Positions 38,335 through 47,260 of a DNA stretch of 64,000 bases are shown in pieces. This DNA comes from DATHKG01 sp035489435 (GTDB lineage Bacteria; Bacteroidota; Bacteroidia; Chitinophagales; Chitinophagaceae). The notes under the pieces were generated by a model. The model was not told where the DNA came from. It saw only the letters and a program-made list of their open reading frames with translations, and did not search any database. Within the stretch, counting starts at the first letter, position 1, and the number at the start of each line of letters is the position of its first letter. The stretch lies in the NCBI GenBank assembly GCA_035489435.1, contig DATHKG010000094.1. The stretch is one strand, 5' to 3'. The position numbers and the translations under genes are program-made.

Positions 38335-39353
38335 TAAAATATAATGGTTTTTTTTGAAGCAGCTGATTCATAACATGCCCAAACTAAACGAACGGTACGC
38401 AGATTATCTTCTCCTGTTGTTTCGGATATCCCTCCCTGCAGGCCTTTAAGGATATCACGGTTACAGTCAACAATACTTGAATGGACCACCGCATAATCAG
38501 GATCAACCCAGTTATACATTGCAGGTTTGATTACTGATGATGTAGTTCTTCTCCGGGTTGTAATTTTGAGATGAAAATCGTTAGTAAGATGCAATGATCC
38601 ATTTTCGCCTTCGATGGAGACCAGCGTTTGCGGAAAGGCTTCTTTTTCCAGTATCGAAGCATAACTCATCTCTGCGAAACAATGCAACCCGTTTTCCATC
38701 TCCATCAAAACATTAGCAACATCTTCGCCTTCAATCCTTTTGTTCACTCTTTGAATAAGGCAGGTCAGCTGTTTAACCTCGCCAAAAAGAAATCTGCAAA
38801 TATCGAGCACATGAGAACCAATATCCGCCAGGATAAAATGCTTTAAACCCGCCAGGAAAGGCTGGTTATCAAATACGGGGAAAGCAGAACAAAATGAAAC
38901 CTTTGCTTTAAACATCTTACCGATTATACCTGTGTCCATTGCATCTTTTAACGACCTCAACGGTGCCTGCCACCTGAAATTTTCATGGATAAACAGCTGT
39001 ACATTTTGCTTCATACAAATCTTCAGCATTTTTTCAGCATCTGCCAGAGAAGCAGCCATTGGCTTCTGACAAATTATGTCAATGCCTTTTTGGGCAGCAG
39101 CATTAGTAAGTGCTGCATGTGTATCTACATCGGTGATGATATCGACAAAATCAAGAGTTTCTTTTTCCAATAATTCCTCCGCGCCTGAATACACATTTGA
39201 AACCCCGAATTTTTTAGCAATGACATCAACAGATGAACGGTTGATATCGCATAACGCTACCAACTCCACACCTTGCAATTCTTTCCAGGCAGCTATCTGG
39301 TAATTAGCCCAAAAACCTGTACCGATGATAGCAAAGCGTAGTGGTTGCAACAT
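38334..39353 (-). CDS. apsD: Probable D-apiose dehydrogenase (ApsD-like, Gfo/Idh/MocA family)
   Basis: 339 residues, cytoplasmic. The Rossmann motif is LRFAIIGTGFWANYQIAAW, and the family lysine lies in CQKPMAASLADAEKM. Stretches such as DFVDIITDVDTHAALT, FIHENFRWQAPLRSLK and FPVFDNQPFL, followed by LADIGSHVLDICRFLFGEV, are those I associate with ApsD, which oxidises D-apiose to D-apionolactone with NAD. It has no signal peptide, unlike the Tat-exported relative at 29386. It lies between the GH140 gene (8-base gap) and the ABC ATPase gene (1-base overlap), so cytoplasmic oxidation directly follows import. Confidence 0.83.
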   Translation of the reverse strand: MLQPLRFAIIGTGFWANYQIAAWKELQGVELVALCDINRSSVDVIAKKFGVSNVYSGAEELLEKETLDFVDIITDVDTHAALTNAAAQKGIDIICQKPMAASLADAEKMLKICMKQNVQLFIHENFRWQAPLRSLKDAMDTGIIGKMFKAKVSFCSAFPVFDNQPFLAGLKHFILADIGSHVLDICRFLFGEVKQLTCLIQRVNKRIEGEDVANVLMEMENGLHCFAEMSYASILEKEAFPQTLVSIEGENGSLHLTNDFHLKITTRRRTTSSVIKPAMYNWVDPDYAVVHSSIVDCNRDILKGLQGGISETTGEDNLRTVRLVWACYESAASKKTIIF

Positions 39354-39361
39354 AATTTCGG

Positions 39362-40717
39362 TTAGGAACTTTTCGATGCGTCATCAATTACCAGTACCCA
39401 ATCCTGTCCATACCCCATGGTGGGTGGATTGAAGGTTTGTTCCCCTTTATTCGGGAACTTTCCAATCATCTTTTCTTCCCCGTTCCTGGGATTAAACCAG
39501 AAGGAGGAAACTTCATTGCCGGAAATTTTTCCCATATTCACGGTAATCGGTTTGCCTTGCGAGCTATAGATAAAAATATAATCCTTTCCTCTTGTGGCCT
39601 GTATGCGATCATTTGCCCCCATTGGATTTGTAATCAGTGTTTGATCCGGCACACGATCGAGCATTGATCTCGATTCCATTAAACGGCGCACATATTTCAT
39701 TTGCGCAGCACCTGGCAGATCGATGGCCACATACCACGGGATACGCGCCCCATTGACAGATGCTCTGTTTGGTGAATACATTTGCCATACATCATGACAA
39801 CCATAAGTATGTCCGAATGACCCGGCGAACAAATCCAGGTATGCATGTTTACGAACATCATAAGCACTTGAAATTCCCAGTTCTTTAGCATTGAAGCAAA
39901 CCGGGTGATCCTCATACAAGGGTTCCCCATCAAGCACCGGCTTCGTGGGTGTGCGGTTGTACACAACCTGGATGCGATCCCACACATTGTTCTCGCGGCA
40001 ATGTCCCGTTTGAAGCATATTAAAGTCCAGCCATTCATCATTGTGAAAATATTTAGAAGAGCCGCCATCTTCAACCCCATTTGGCTGAGGATGAAATGTC
40101 ATGATACTTTTATCCTGGCCACCGGTTCCTTCGGCGATACCTGCGGCCATGGAACGCCATATTGATTTCGCTTTCTCATCCGGAACACGATCACCACCTA
40201 ATACCCAGATAACATTTGTTTTGTTTTTATAACGGTTGCCAAGCCACTTGCCATAAACAGCGGCATTACTTGGATTAAAGATTTCTGGTCCTTCGCCCCA
40301 TCTGTCTTTAAAAATTTTATCTCCCCAGGTAGGTAAAAAAGCAATATAAATTCCCAGCTCGTTTGCCTTATTGATGATATAATCAACATGTTGAAAATAT
40401 GCCTCCCTGGGTTTGGTTGGATCCAGGTCTTCAAGTGGTATTTCTCCATAAGCATTAGGAACGCGAAGGCCATCCAGCTCAGCTAATGCAACAGCCTGTA
40501 TGACGGTAAATCCTTTATCCGCGCGATTCTTCAGGTAAGTGTCTGCTTCTTCACGGGACAGTCGATGAAACAACTCCCAGGCAGTATCACCTAACCAGAA
40601 AAAAGGTTTGCCGTCTTTAGTTACCAAAAAACGTTTATTATCACTTACCCTTAACTGGGCGAATGTTGAAAAAGAAATCGCAATAAAAGCACAAATCGTT
40701 AATAGTTTTTTTAGCAT
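39362..40717 (-). CDS. GH140-type apiosidase (DUF4038 family), secreted
   Basis: The ATG at 40717 gives 451 residues with a clean signal peptide (MLKKLLTICAFIAISFSTFAQ); an upstream frame to 40780 lies inside apnO. Domain order: DUF4038 TIM-barrel (FLVTKDGKPFFWLGDTAWEL, AFLPTWGDKIF, IWVLGGDRVPDE, PVLDGEPLYEDHP) and a C-terminal beta domain (YIFIYSSQGKPITVNMGKI). The Asp of LGGDR (about residue 176) and the Glu of DGEPLYE (about 265) fit the acid/base and nucleophile positions of GH140. The characterised member, BT1012 of Bacteroides thetaiotaomicron, releases apiose from rhamnogalacturonan II. Here it should free D-apiose in the periplasm for the ABC importer encoded downstream. Confidence 0.85.
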   Translation of the reverse strand: MLKKLLTICAFIAISFSTFAQLRVSDNKRFLVTKDGKPFFWLGDTAWELFHRLSREEADTYLKNRADKGFTVIQAVALAELDGLRVPNAYGEIPLEDLDPTKPREAYFQHVDYIINKANELGIYIAFLPTWGDKIFKDRWGEGPEIFNPSNAAVYGKWLGNRYKNKTNVIWVLGGDRVPDEKAKSIWRSMAAGIAEGTGGQDKSIMTFHPQPNGVEDGGSSKYFHNDEWLDFNMLQTGHCRENNVWDRIQVVYNRTPTKPVLDGEPLYEDHPVCFNAKELGISSAYDVRKHAYLDLFAGSFGHTYGCHDVWQMYSPNRASVNGARIPWYVAIDLPGAAQMKYVRRLMESRSMLDRVPDQTLITNPMGANDRIQATRGKDYIFIYSSQGKPITVNMGKISGNEVSSFWFNPRNGEEKMIGKFPNKGEQTFNPPTMGYGQDWVLVIDDASKSS

Positions 40718-40730
40718 AAAACAGTCTTCA

Positions 40731-41564
40731 TTATTTATTAGTGATGTCCCGGACCTGTTGCCGTATATCATCCATGTCAAAAATGCTTTTCCAGTTATCT
40801 TTGAAAATGATAGGCCTGGCGCGTTTGCTTATTTTGTAGGCAGCGTCAGAAAAACTGCCATTCACTTCTTTAAATAACACTGCAATCTGTATACGTAAAT
40901 GTCCAAGTACAAAATCCCTGGCTGCGGCTTCCGGCACACCTAATTCAACTATTCTGTCGTAACCTTCTTTAACTACTTCCATGCAGGTCTGCGCTAAAGT
41001 TTCCACCATAGCGGGCTCGAGTATGGCCATTTGTTCAAGCGTTATCCGGTGTGTTTTTTTGATGGGAGCATACATATCCTGCGCTACCTTCTCACCTAAA
41101 AGATACTGGTCTTCGCTACCATACATTAAAGCCACTACAATAGATTGCTTTGCTGAAATGCCGCCATAGAAATCACGAAAAGCTTCTTCGCCTGGTTCCC
41201 AGTTAAAAACGGAAGGGTGACATGGATGAGCAATTACATAATTAAGGTCATCCCGGTGGTGAATAACGCCATCGAGTGGGGCTGCAGGGTCTAAGGTCAT
41301 TACCAGGGAGCCGGGTTTCATCTTCGGAATCAGCTTATCAGAAACAGCACCAATCGTAATATCAGGTACTGCAAGAATTACCACCTCCGCCCCGGCAATT
41401 GCATCTGCTTCATTGCTTACTACCACATTTCTTTGCCTGAGGTTTTGAAGGCCCTTATCACTAACCTCCAGGAAGTCTAAACTATAATGCGGGTATTTTA
41501 AAAAATTGTCAGTTAAGCGGCATCCCATTTTGCCACCGGCACCCACTAAAGCAATCTTTGTCAT
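40731..41564 (-). CDS. apnO: Probable D-apionate oxidoisomerase (ApnO-like)
   Basis: 277 residues. The N-terminal NAD-binding motif is GAGGKMG at residues 8-14, followed by VILAVPDITIGAVSDKLIPK and the sequence VIAHPCHPSVFNWEP. The C-terminal helical domain (LEQMAILEPAMVETLAQTC, AARDFVLGHLRIQIAVLF) is the phosphogluconate-dehydrogenase-like C-terminal domain found in ApnO, which turns D-apionate into 3-oxo-isoapionate. It overlaps the upstream TIM-barrel gene by four bases (ATGA) and precedes GH140 by 13 bases. Other members of this dehydrogenase group exist, but the linkage to ApsD-, ApnL- and GH140-like genes makes ApnO the best reading. Confidence 0.82.
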   Translation of the reverse strand: MTKIALVGAGGKMGCRLTDNFLKYPHYSLDFLEVSDKGLQNLRQRNVVVSNEADAIAGAEVVILAVPDITIGAVSDKLIPKMKPGSLVMTLDPAAPLDGVIHHRDDLNYVIAHPCHPSVFNWEPGEEAFRDFYGGISAKQSIVVALMYGSEDQYLLGEKVAQDMYAPIKKTHRITLEQMAILEPAMVETLAQTCMEVVKEGYDRIVELGVPEAAARDFVLGHLRIQIAVLFKEVNGSFSDAAYKISKRARPIIFKDNWKSIFDMDDIRQQVRDITNK

Positions 41565-42370
41565 TTTATTAAAGTTTTGAGGTAGTCAATGCTTTTATCA
41601 GCCCATCTTTTTTCCTTCTCTAGGGTAACCTCTATCGTTTGATCGGGTTCAGACCATAGTTCCATTGTTGCAGTTTCACATTTACCATGTTTGCCCACTT
41701 CTTTGAGCAGCCAGGGAATGTCAAGCATTCCTTCACCGGCTACGCACCCGCTCACGTTGAAACCCATTTTATGTTTGACTCTGCCGATCTTAAAATCTTT
41801 TATGTGCAGATTTACTGCGTAGGGGGAAAGCATCTCTATCACTTCACCAATGCCTTCGCCTGCACCAAGAGAATTGGCGGTATCGAGGCAGATACCGATC
41901 CATTTTGGATCTGTGTTTTCTATAATTCGCTTTAACGTTTGTACTTTGAAGCGATCATGATTTTCTATAATCAGTTGCACATTCGCCTCTTGTAAAGCAG
42001 GAATTAATTTTATCAATATCCCTGTAACTTCCTCTTCAGTGGGATGATAATCAGCATCGTCAATTATTATCCTCAGAAAAGATGAATTCATCCTGCGGGC
42101 GATACCGAGGTAATTAGTTACATTCAAAACCGTCAGCCCTTTTGTTCCTACCTGTACCTTTATCTCCAACTCATCGGCCATAATTCTTAAATTCTCCAAC
42201 TCTTCCAGGGCTAATAAATGGAGCGGGTAATTATCTCCAAACTGTACATATTTAATATTTTTTTTAGCCGCAGCCAATAAAAGATCTTTATAAGTAAACG
42301 GATTAACTGGGGCAAAATCACCGATACGGAACGACCAGGGAAAACTATAAGTGCTGATACCTAAATGCAT
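41561..42370 (-). CDS. Xylose-isomerase-like TIM barrel, possible 3-oxo-isoapionate decarboxylase (OiaC-like)
   Basis: The ATG at 42370 gives 269 residues starting MHLGISTYSFPW, the usual first strand of this fold; a TTG at 42394 would add eight residues. Metal-ligand positions of AP_endonuc_2-type barrels are visible: Glu in LIIENHDRF, Asp in GICLDTANS, His/Asp in LHIKDF, and Glu in TMELWSEPD. It is the first gene of the apiose operon and is translationally coupled to ApnO. In the oxidative apiose route 3-oxo-isoapionate is decarboxylated to L-erythrulose by OiaC, which I recall as belonging to this fold. An epimerase or isomerase role cannot be excluded. No L-erythrulose kinase is seen in the window. 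Confidence 0.62.
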   Translation of the reverse strand: MHLGISTYSFPWSFRIGDFAPVNPFTYKDLLLAAAKKNIKYVQFGDNYPLHLLALEELENLRIMADELEIKVQVGTKGLTVLNVTNYLGIARRMNSSFLRIIIDDADYHPTEEEVTGILIKLIPALQEANVQLIIENHDRFKVQTLKRIIENTDPKWIGICLDTANSLGAGEGIGEVIEMLSPYAVNLHIKDFKIGRVKHKMGFNVSGCVAGEGMLDIPWLLKEVGKHGKCETATMELWSEPDQTIEVTLEKEKRWADKSIDYLKTLIK

Positions 42371-42450
42371 AAAAGGCCAGGTAAATATGTGCAATTGTGA
42401 ATGCTATCGTTAAGATATTTATTTTTTTCAGAAACTAGCGGATTTGTCTA

Positions 42451-42472
42451 CCTGATCAGGTTCATGATCAGG
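42451..42472. promoter_or_regulatory. Inverted repeat upstream of the apiose operon, candidate GntR operator
   Basis: CCTGATCA at 42451-42458 and TGATCAGG at 42465-42472 form an 8-bp inverted repeat with a 6-base spacer, about 80 bases before the first gene. On the minus strand it contains ACCTGATCA, which also occurs upstream of the GntR gene at 47196-47211. Binding by that regulator is inference. Confidence 0.5.
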
Positions 42473-42545
42473 AGATAGTCACCGCACAAGTTAATGCTGT
42501 ACCGGGTGTTAACTGTGCTGTACTATGCGATTTTGGAAACAGCTG

Positions 42546-45500
42546 TTATTTTTGTGAAAGATCTATTGTCCTTGAGCTTTTGCCATTTATAATCTCAACT
42601 TTCTGAACCGCTTCGTTTACCTCTAGAAACCAGGCAGACTGGGACAAAAAGGAATTACCGTAATAAAACTCCTCTTTTCTTTTGAGGCCATTCTTCAGGT
42701 AAACGATGGCATATTTATCGCCTGGTTTCAAAGCGATGGGAGGCATCATTTGTTTTGCACGAAAAACCTTCAGCAAACCCCGGTTTTGCGAAGCAGCCAG
42801 TAAATAATTGCCTTTTGTATCTCTAAGCTTTACCAGCGATTTCGCATCACCTGGAACAAATAAGCCGCCTTGTAAAATGGTCTGTGGTTCGAAACCACCC
42901 TTACCATTTCCAAGCATAATCAAACCATTGAAAGCATCGTAACGGCCATTGGTAACTTCTGTGCCATAATCGTTTCCTACTAATGACAAGTCAAGATTAC
43001 CGTCATTGTTAAAGTCGTCTGCCACCATGCCATAAACCGGCGCCAGTTGCGCGGCTTCAGGTAAAGGCTGCAATTCGAATTTTCCATTCCCAATGTTTTT
43101 AAGATAACTGCTTTCCAGGTTATTGACAGATAAGCTTAACATACCCTTAAGCTCTGCTTCCGAAAAAAGGTCTTTAAATTCAGCCACAGCAAAAGCCTTA
43201 TACGATAAAAATTTCTTTTTTAAAGCCGGTAACTGGCTATTGATGTCGTCTTTATTATGGACCGTGTATTCTTTCAGCTTTTGTTGCTGATCCTTTAACC
43301 AGGTTGTAGTGATGGCGTCAATACTTCCATTACCATCGAAATCTTTTGCATAAATATTTATAGGATATTTTTCAGAAGCTTTATAAAACGAATTTTCGCC
43401 GAGATTGCCCAGTACATAATCGATATCACCATCATTGTCAAAGTCACCACCCGTGATACTGTTCCACCACCCGGTTTGTGCCTGTATACCGCTCTTTTCT
43501 GTAACGTCTGCAAAACTGCCATTGTTATTTTTGAAAAACCTGATTGCCATCCATTCTCCTGTAACGATAAGATCGGTCCAGCCATCATTGTCAAAGTCGG
43601 TCCATAAAGCGTCACAGACCAAACCGATATTTGTCAGAAAAGGGGCTGCCTGTTTGGATATGTCAGTGAATTTTATGTCTTTGTCTTTTGAATCATTCCT
43701 GTAAATAAAACTGCTGACAGGCAGCGGGTAACTACCCGGCAAAACCCTGCCGCCAATAAAAAGGTCAAGATCACCATCTTTATCAAAATCAACCGCCTTT
43801 ACACAACTTTTACTTGTAAAGTTTTTTGGTAGGGCGGCTTCATTAAAAATGAAATTTCCTTTGCCATCGTTAAGAAATAACCGGTCCTCGTAATTTTTCG
43901 TATTAACCGGATATTCATTACTTCCGGCTGAAAGATAAAGATCCTGGTCCCCATCGCTATCGGCATCAAATAATAATATACCCATGTTCTCCGGCCTTCT
44001 TAAATCATTGCCTTCGAGATAGGGTAGCGTACGACTGATAAATTTTCCATCTGTTTGCTGGAGTAGGAGAGTAGGCTGAATTATATTATTTCCGCCAATT
44101 ATCATATCGTCTGTCCCATTACCATCTATATCGCCTGCCGCTATGCCAGGGCCATATTGCGATAGCTTGTGTGGTAACAAACGTTCCACGTCAAAGTCAA
44201 TTACATCAGTTTCTTCATGTCTGTACCTGATGTCAACAGATGCTGTTATGTCTGCAAACAAAGTTGAAGGGACAGTTTCCGGTATTAAGTTTATGGGTGT
44301 TTTGGCATTGTTGATATTTACCTTCAATACCTGGTTTGTTTCCACCTTGCGTAGTACTTGTTTATTGCCGTTTTGCCAGAAGATGACTACTGAATCAATT
44401 GTGCTTATTGTATCTATGCCAAAATAAGCCAGATCGTTTACGGAAGACAGATAACCACGGTAAGGTGAATTTTCATATACTTGCTTTTTAGTGCCATAAT
44501 AAATCGCGGCAATTGCTCCAAGTCCGTTCCTGTTGGCATTTGACCCTTCAAATTTTATTTGTAAAAAGTTCGCCTTGATATGTTCTTTGGTATTCAATGT
44601 GTTTTCATAAACCAGCGCAGTTTCGTTGATGTTATTGATCACATAATCAAGGTCTCCATCATTGTCGAGGTCCACATATACAGCCCCATTGGAAAAAGAA
44701 GGCAGATTCATCCCCCAGTCAGCGGTAACATCTTTGAACTTCAGGGTCCTGGTATTTTGAAAGGCATAGTTGGGAATACGGATTTGAGGTATCTCGGCAA
44801 TCAGGTCCTTCCGGGATACTAAATTGCCTGCCTTTTGCCGGAAGGCACCAAAATCATGATCTGTCACATCTCTTGGATATCCGTTAGTAATGATAATATC
44901 CCGGAAGCCATCGTTGTCAAAATCAGCAATCGAAGCATTCCAGCTCCAGTCTGTTTGCGCCACTCCTGCAAGAAAACTAATCTCGCTGAATACCGGGTCC
45001 GAAACAGAGTCATTGCTTTTTATAGCCGGCCCCTGGTTTAGCTGCAGGGTATTGCGAACGTACTGGAGATTATATTCACCGAACATCATATTCTGGTAAA
45101 CAAAATAATTGTTGCTGCCCATGTTTTTTTTCTTTCGAAAATTATCCTCGGGATTCATATCAACTGCCAGCACGTCCGGGAGACCATCGTTATTTATATC
45201 AGCTATATCATTGCCCATCGCGTTCCGCGAGGTATGCTTGAAATATTCTTTTGCTTTGTTGGTAAAAGTGCCGTTTTTGTTATTGATGTATAACAGATCG
45301 TTTGAAAAAAAATCATTGGTTACATAAATGTCTTTCCAGCCATCACTGTTTATATCAGTTATTGAAACCCCGAGCCCATACCCACCTTCAATGATCTTTG
45401 CCTCTTTTGAAACATCCGTATATACCGGGTGTTTCAAAGCTTCATTGTAATCGTTGCGGAACAGTTTGTCAATATCTGTTGTTGCATCATTTACACCATT

Positions 45501-46142
45501 GTTGCCAAATACAGTTGCAGTGCGGCCCGCCAATTTTGTTGTAACCAGGTACATATCAAGATCGCCATCATTATCATAATCAAAAAAGGCAGCATGAACC
45601 GAATGACTTGTATCAGCCAGTTGGTATTCCTCAGCCATTTCCTTAAACACCGGGACTTTGTTTGCGTCCAGGCCCTGGTTTACATATAGAAGATTTCTAC
45701 GGTCAGCTGCGTTTTTCTTTATCGTCGCACAGACATAAATGTCTTTCCATCCATCATTATTAATGTCGACAACTGATGCAGCATTTGCCCATCGCCCTTC
45801 GCCGGTTGCATGCGCTGCATCGGTGACATCGCGAAATGATAGGTTTCCGTTATTCAGGTATAATTTGTTCCCGCTGATACTGGCGGTAAAATATAAATCA
45901 GGTAAACCGTTGTTGTCAAAATCGCCAACTGCTACACCCCCGCCATTGTAAAGAAACTCCAGGTCGATCGGGTTAACAGAGTCATTTTCAATTACGTCGT
46001 TGCTGAATCTAATTCCTGTTTTTGCAGGATCTGATTTTTTAAACAGGCTCGTTGGTTTTTGTTGACAGGAGTTTAACGAGCAAATAATAATGACAAAGGA
46101 CAAAAAACAAACCGGGATAACAATCTTGAAGCTGTAAGGCAT
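42546..46142 (-). CDS. Large VCBS/FG-GAP repeat lipoprotein with ASPIC/UnbV domain
   Basis: 1198 residues with a lipoprotein signal ending CSLNSC (mature Cys26). It carries many FG-GAP/VCBS repeats with the calcium-loop motif D-x-D-x-D-G (VAVGDFDNNGLPDLYF, ASVVDINNDGWKDIYV, FFDYDNDGDLDMYL, GDFDNDGDIDYVLG). An ASPIC/UnbV domain lies near residues 530-620 (NRNGLGAIAAIYYG, VVIFWQNGNKQVLRK), splitting the repeats into two propeller-like sets. Such proteins are surface-exposed and often sit in Bacteroidota glycan loci, where a binding or scaffold role is supposed but unproven. It follows the GntR gene by 21 bases and precedes the apiose operon by about 175 bases on the same strand. Confidence 0.9.
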   Translation of the reverse strand: MPYSFKIVIPVCFLSFVIIICSLNSCQQKPTSLFKKSDPAKTGIRFSNDVIENDSVNPIDLEFLYNGGGVAVGDFDNNGLPDLYFTASISGNKLYLNNGNLSFRDVTDAAHATGEGRWANAASVVDINNDGWKDIYVCATIKKNAADRRNLLYVNQGLDANKVPVFKEMAEEYQLADTSHSVHAAFFDYDNDGDLDMYLVTTKLAGRTATVFGNNGVNDATTDIDKLFRNDYNEALKHPVYTDVSKEAKIIEGGYGLGVSITDINSDGWKDIYVTNDFFSNDLLYINNKNGTFTNKAKEYFKHTSRNAMGNDIADINNDGLPDVLAVDMNPEDNFRKKKNMGSNNYFVYQNMMFGEYNLQYVRNTLQLNQGPAIKSNDSVSDPVFSEISFLAGVAQTDWSWNASIADFDNDGFRDIIITNGYPRDVTDHDFGAFRQKAGNLVSRKDLIAEIPQIRIPNYAFQNTRTLKFKDVTADWGMNLPSFSNGAVYVDLDNDGDLDYVINNINETALVYENTLNTKEHIKANFLQIKFEGSNANRNGLGAIAAIYYGTKKQVYENSPYRGYLSSVNDLAYFGIDTISTIDSVVIFWQNGNKQVLRKVETNQVLKVNINNAKTPINLIPETVPSTLFADITASVDIRYRHEETDVIDFDVERLLPHKLSQYGPGIAAGDIDGNGTDDMIIGGNNIIQPTLLLQQTDGKFISRTLPYLEGNDLRRPENMGILLFDADSDGDQDLYLSAGSNEYPVNTKNYEDRLFLNDGKGNFIFNEAALPKNFTSKSCVKAVDFDKDGDLDLFIGGRVLPGSYPLPVSSFIYRNDSKDKDIKFTDISKQAAPFLTNIGLVCDALWTDFDNDGWTDLIVTGEWMAIRFFKNNNGSFADVTEKSGIQAQTGWWNSITGGDFDNDGDIDYVLGNLGENSFYKASEKYPINIYAKDFDGNGSIDAITTTWLKDQQQKLKEYTVHNKDDINSQLPALKKKFLSYKAFAVAEFKDLFSEAELKGMLSLSVNNLESSYLKNIGNGKFELQPLPEAAQLAPVYGMVADDFNNDGNLDLSLVGNDYGTEVTNGRYDAFNGLIMLGNGKGGFEPQTILQGGLFVPGDAKSLVKLRDTKGNYLLAASQNRGLLKVFRAKQMMPPIALKPGDKYAIVYLKNGLKRKEEFYYGNSFLSQSAWFLEVNEAVQKVEIINGKSSRTIDLSQK

Positions 46143-46163
46143 AATTTAAATCGATTATGGCCT

Positions 46164-47183
46164 CTACAGTGAATTCCTCAAAATAAGGGAGAATGGATTT
46201 TTGACCTTTTCTTTCCTGTTTTCAAGGATAAGCCTGGCCGCAGTTTCTCCCATTTTTGCATGATCAGTCGAGATTACTGAAATGCCATCTGCAAGAATCT
46301 CTTTTAAAGGCGTGTCGTTATATGAAACTATACCAACGTCGGTACCGAGCTTAAGCTTTGATGCCTGGCAATTTTTGATCAGGTTCACGAGGTCAGTTTC
46401 CTCTATTACCACAAATGCTTCTTTGTCCTGGATTGGATCGTTGGCATTAATATCGGTAATAATACGATATTCAAATTTATTCTGGCTGCAGAAATTTCGA
46501 AATCCTGTCACGATTTCGCCGGGATACATCGGGCTCTTAGGAAACACGAGGGTCATCAACCGGTATTTGCTCAGTGTGCTTAAGCCGCTTTCGAGCGCTT
46601 CAAAGATATCTTTTTTAAAATCCTGGTAAACGGCCGAATAAGAAAGGTTAGAACAAGGAAGATCTTTATCCAGCACAAACAATTGTTCACTCGGTATCTT
46701 TTCTATTATCTTATAAGCTTCCTCTACATCTTCATAAAAATGGGGCATGATAACATAATAATCGTATTCACCAAGGCTGGCTTCGATGATATCATTGAAC
46801 AAACGGGTACTAGAATGATAAATTTTTAAGTCGATGGTCGCCTTTTTACCACAGGTCTGGGAGAACGAATTATAAATAACCTTTTTGTAATTGCTTATTT
46901 TGTTAAACAGCAACAATATCCGGTAAGGTTTGATGATGTCAATACGATTAATATAAAATCCCTTTCCCCTGATGCCTTCTATTATTCTTTCTTTTTCTAA
47001 TAAATCATAGGCCTTCTGAACGGTGTCCCTCGATAGGAAGTGCTCATTGCTGAGTTCATTTATTGAACTGATCCGATCACCCTTCTTATACCGTCCCTGT
47101 TTTATCGCCTTAGTTATGGAATTTACAATCTGGAGATATTTCGGGGTTCTTCTGTTGGCGTCAATTTCAAAAATGGCTTGCAT
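46164..47183 (-). CDS. GntR-family regulator with LacI-type sugar-binding effector domain
   Basis: 339 residues. The N-terminal winged helix (residues 1-75) shows TPKYLQIVNSITKAIKQGRY, KGDRISSINELSNEHFLSRD and TVQKAYDLLEKERIIEGIRG, the GntR pattern. The C-terminal part is a periplasmic-binding-protein-like fold (YYVIMPHFYEDVEEAYKII, LFVLDKDLPCSNLSYSAVYQ, VGIVSYNDTPLKEILADGI and STDHAKMGETAARLIL). This build is shared with Bacteroides sugar regulators such as the fucose regulator. It probably responds to apiose or a product and controls the VCBS gene and the apiose operon. Candidate operators are listed at 47196-47211 and 42451-42472. Confidence 0.88.
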   Translation of the reverse strand: MQAIFEIDANRRTPKYLQIVNSITKAIKQGRYKKGDRISSINELSNEHFLSRDTVQKAYDLLEKERIIEGIRGKGFYINRIDIIKPYRILLLFNKISNYKKVIYNSFSQTCGKKATIDLKIYHSSTRLFNDIIEASLGEYDYYVIMPHFYEDVEEAYKIIEKIPSEQLFVLDKDLPCSNLSYSAVYQDFKKDIFEALESGLSTLSKYRLMTLVFPKSPMYPGEIVTGFRNFCSQNKFEYRIITDINANDPIQDKEAFVVIEETDLVNLIKNCQASKLKLGTDVGIVSYNDTPLKEILADGISVISTDHAKMGETAARLILENRKEKVKNPFSLILRNSL

Positions 47184-47195
47184 GGCAATTGTAAT

Positions 47196-47211
47196 TGATC
47201 AGGTAATCAGG
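47196..47211 (-). promoter_or_regulatory. Candidate GntR operator before its own gene
   Basis: On the minus strand this reads CCTGATTACCTGATCA, two CCTGAT half-sites 13 bases before the GntR start codon. The ACCTGATCA half is identical to part of the inverted repeat upstream of the apiose operon (42451-42472). The position suits autorepression. Confidence 0.45.
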
Positions 47212-47226
47212 TTGTGAGCATTAGGA

Positions 47227-47242
47227 CAATCGTTTGCGCAAA
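47227..47242. promoter_or_regulatory. LacI-type box upstream of the GntR gene
   Basis: CAATCGTTTGCGCAAA matches CAATTGTTTGTGCAAA at 48288-48303 in 14 of 16 positions. It contains the palindrome TTTGCGCAAA. Lying between the lacI stop and the GntR start, it suggests that the LacI regulator also controls the GntR gene. Inference. Confidence 0.45.
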
Positions 47243-47260
47243 ATACGAAAAAAAACTTAT

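Noticed and set aside
40718..40780. N-terminal extension of the GH140 protein into apnO
   Set aside because: A clean signal peptide begins at the ATG at 40717; the extension overlaps the apnO coding end.
43358..45951. Many open frames opposite the VCBS gene
   Set aside because: The repetitive D-x-D-x-D codons of the sense gene leave the other strand open; translations look random.
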